NCBI RefSeq assembly: GCF_019972155.1
Contig: NZ_BOVL01000009.1
Span: 140,273 to 204,272, forward strand
DNA from: Bradyrhizobium sp. RD5-C2
GTDB taxonomy: Bacteria > Pseudomonadota > Alphaproteobacteria > Rhizobiales > Xanthobacteraceae
Direction: 5' to 3'
DNA: 64,000 nt
Position numbers and translations under genes: made by a program. Positions 62,434 through 64,000 of this stretch are shown here, in pieces (the stretch's first letter is position 1; every line of letters starts with the position of its first letter). The notes beneath the pieces were generated by a model. The model saw only the letters and a program-made list of their open reading frames with translations. It made no database searches and had not been told where the DNA came from.

Positions 62434-63801
62434 TCACCGTGGGCGGCGCGAGGCGAGCAAATGCTCCGCCCAGCGCAGCAACTCGAAGCGATCGCCCCTG
62501 ACCAGTTCCTGGGCATCGCGGCGCCGATAGAGCACCAGCATCCAGGGCGCGAGCTTGCGCAGCAATCCGTGCGCCATGTACTGCACCGGCTCGGTGAACG
62601 GCAGCGCCAGCTCGCTTTCCGGCACGCCCTGCACTGCCTTTGCCAGTTCGCGGCCGAGCGGGATCGTCAGCGCGACGGCGCGGCCGTTGCAGCCGGTCCA
62701 GCCATAGGCGTTCGGGCCCAGCCGATGCATGCGCGGCAGGAAGTCCGCCGTCACTCCGACATAGCCGTTCCAGACATAGTCGAAGGAGACGTCGCCGATC
62801 TGCGGCCACAGGCGCTGCAACCGCTCGGTGACCCGCGCCTTCAACCGTCCGGTCTTGTCGCCCGGGCCGAGCACGGCGCCGCCGGTGACGAGGCGATTGC
62901 GGGCGTCGTAACGCGCGAAATACAGCTCGCCATGGGTGTCCGACATCGCCGGCCGGCCGGGAATGATGGTCTTGCGGACATTGTCCGACAGCGGCTGCGT
63001 CGCCATCTGCCACGACAGCACCGGCATCACCTCCGTCGCGATCTCAGGCACCAGCGTTTTCGCGAACTCGCCGCTATAGGCATTGGTCGCCACCACCAGC
63101 GCGCGGCCGGAGATCTCCCCCTTTTCGGTCTTCACCACCCAACGATCGCCGCGGCGCTCGAAACTGAGCGCAGGCGAACGGGCGTAGATCCTCGCGCCGA
63201 GGCCGAGCACGGTGCGCGCCAGGCCCCGCGCCAGCGCCAGCGGATTGACGTGACCACCGGTCCTGTTCCAGAAGCCGCCGTACCATGCATCCGAGCCGAG
63301 CATGTCCCTGGTCTGGTCGCGCGACAGCAATTCGACCGGCGCGCCGAATTTCGACCATTGCTGCACCCGCCGCTCTGCAATCTTGATCCGGCCCGCCGAA
63401 TGCACTGGCTGCACCCAGCCGGCCTGCTCCTGCTCGGCCTCGATGTTGTAACGCTTGACGACGTCAAACAGCATTGCCGCGCTGTCGCGCAGCATCACCA
63501 CGAAGCGCTCGCCGGCCGCGCCGTGCCTCTTGATGATGTCGTCGGGATCGGGACGCGACAGCGTCGGGATCACCTGGCCGTTGTTACGGCCCGAGGCGCC
63601 CCAGCCCGGCTCGGCGGCCTCGACGATTGCGACGTCGACATTGGCCTCGCGCAGATGCAGTGCGGTCGACAGACCGGTGAAGCCGCCGCCGATGATGACG
63701 ACATCGGCCTGCTGCGCGCCGGTCAATTCGGGACAGTCAGGGCCGGGAGGCGTCACTGCTGCCCAGAGCGAATTGGGCCAGCGCACGGCATTGCTGCTCA
63801 T
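62434..63801 (-). CDS. FAD-dependent oxidoreductase, DAO family (gamma-glutamylputrescine oxidase-like)
   Basis: A 455-residue flavoprotein of the D-amino-acid oxidase family. The FAD motif is VIIGGGFTGLSTALHL near residue 35, with the SGRNNGQVIPTL stretch typical of PuuB-like amine oxidases. The C-terminal YGWTGCNGRAVALTIPLGRE binds FAD. It oxidises a secondary or primary amine. The start is ATG 63801 (AGGA five bases upstream) with another ATG three bases earlier. It converges on the fused ATPase gene with a 36-base gap and may act on what that importer brings in. Confidence 0.88.
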   Translation of the reverse strand: MSSNAVRWPNSLWAAVTPPGPDCPELTGAQQADVVIIGGGFTGLSTALHLREANVDVAIVEAAEPGWGASGRNNGQVIPTLSRPDPDDIIKRHGAAGERFVVMLRDSAAMLFDVVKRYNIEAEQEQAGWVQPVHSAGRIKIAERRVQQWSKFGAPVELLSRDQTRDMLGSDAWYGGFWNRTGGHVNPLALARGLARTVLGLGARIYARSPALSFERRGDRWVVKTEKGEISGRALVVATNAYSGEFAKTLVPEIATEVMPVLSWQMATQPLSDNVRKTIIPGRPAMSDTHGELYFARYDARNRLVTGGAVLGPGDKTGRLKARVTERLQRLWPQIGDVSFDYVWNGYVGVTADFLPRMHRLGPNAYGWTGCNGRAVALTIPLGRELAKAVQGVPESELALPFTEPVQYMAHGLLRKLAPWMLVLYRRRDAQELVRGDRFELLRWAEHLLASRRPR

Positions 63802-63879
63802 CATGATCCTTTCTTGCGGGGGCCTGCGCGTTCTGGTTAGCTTTACTCTACTCTCTCATTCCAGCCGGGAAGACAAGAA

Positions 63880-64000
63880 GTGGCACTCAAGAACGTCATC
63901 GGAATCGATCACGCCGTGGTCATGGTGAAAGACCTCGACAAGGCCGCCGAGAATTACAAGCGGCTCGGCTTCACCGTGTCGCCGCGCGGCACCCACAGCG
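63880..64000 (+). CDS. VOC (glyoxalase-like) family protein, partial
   Basis: The first 40 residues (ALKNVIGIDHAVVMVKDLDK followed by AAENYKRLGFTVSPRGTHS) match the start of a vicinal-oxygen-chelate fold protein, where IDHAVVMV carries the first metal-ligand His. The start is GTG with GGGAAG upstream. The gene is cut by the window edge. It is divergent from the DAO oxidase gene. Confidence 0.72.
   Translation, partial: MALKNVIGIDHAVVMVKDLDKAAENYKRLGFTVSPRGTHS

Noticed and set aside
63455..63928. 157-residue + strand frame at the right end
   Set aside because: It is mostly antisense to the DAO oxidase and out of frame with the VOC protein, which starts at GTG 63880.

Overview
The window is high-GC DNA with tightly packed, often overlapping operons, many ABC importers and few RNA or mobile features. 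Protein content (nicotinate hydroxylase with fused cytochrome c, single-chain acyl-CoA carboxylase, several Tat-type binding proteins) and the dispersed intergenic palindromes point to an alphaproteobacterium of the Bradyrhizobium/Rhodopseudomonas group, most likely a Bradyrhizobium. This is inferred from gene content only. No rRNA, tRNA, CRISPR array, prophage or insertion sequence was seen.

Region 1 (1-9.9 kb) is a nicotinate island. A leftward operon (6-hydroxynicotinate reductase, UPF0280, AA_synth/DUF1185, LIV-type binding protein) is divergent from nicA-nicB, and pncB (NAD salvage) follows. The 277-bp divergent promoter carries two GTATAC-centred palindromes. One fills the spacer of the likely nicA promoter; the other lies just after the likely -10 of the leftward promoter. 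The gene set suggests hydroxylation to 6-hydroxynicotinate followed by reductive rather than oxidative processing, with two poorly understood families as candidate later or accessory steps.

Region 2 (9.9-23.2 kb) is mixed metabolism: metY, an alpha/beta hydrolase, a DoxX/epimerase pair with a LysR regulator, a small secreted protein, tandem duplicated kinase-fold phosphotransferases, an HtrA-like protease without a signal peptide, a GMC oxidoreductase with its small subunit, and a divergent cytochrome P450 / Baeyer-Villiger-type monooxygenase pair.

Region 3 (23.5-41.4 kb) is organic acid and amide catabolism. Seven leftward genes, mostly overlapping by 1-4 bases, encode a double-length class III CoA-transferase, a complete dipeptide-type ABC importer and a single-chain biotin acyl-CoA carboxylase. 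Divergent to it is an enolase-superfamily protein, with a 15-bp palindrome in the promoter gap. Next to it is a HyuB-HyuA-binding protein operon. The substrates cannot be read from the sequence.

Region 4 (41.7-46.2 kb) is a four-gene coupled operon: a DUF305 protein with a His/Met-rich tail, an exported beta-propeller, an ECF sigma factor and a membrane anti-sigma factor. It converges on an MFS transporter. It looks like a self-regulated envelope or metal response unit.

Region 5 (46.4-55.5 kb) is an organosulfur-type cluster: a six-gene leftward operon (binding protein, permease, ATPase, acyl-CoA-dehydrogenase-like monooxygenase, SsuD-like monooxygenase, second binding protein), plus a divergent third binding protein paralogous to the second. 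A CmcJ/NvfI-type oxygenase sits beside it.

Region 6 (55.4-64 kb) holds an SDR-fold protein that has lost its whole catalytic tetrad, a bidirectional terminator, an HU protein, a second peptide-type ABC importer with a fused double ATPase, a convergent DAO-family oxidase, and the start of a VOC protein cut by the window end.
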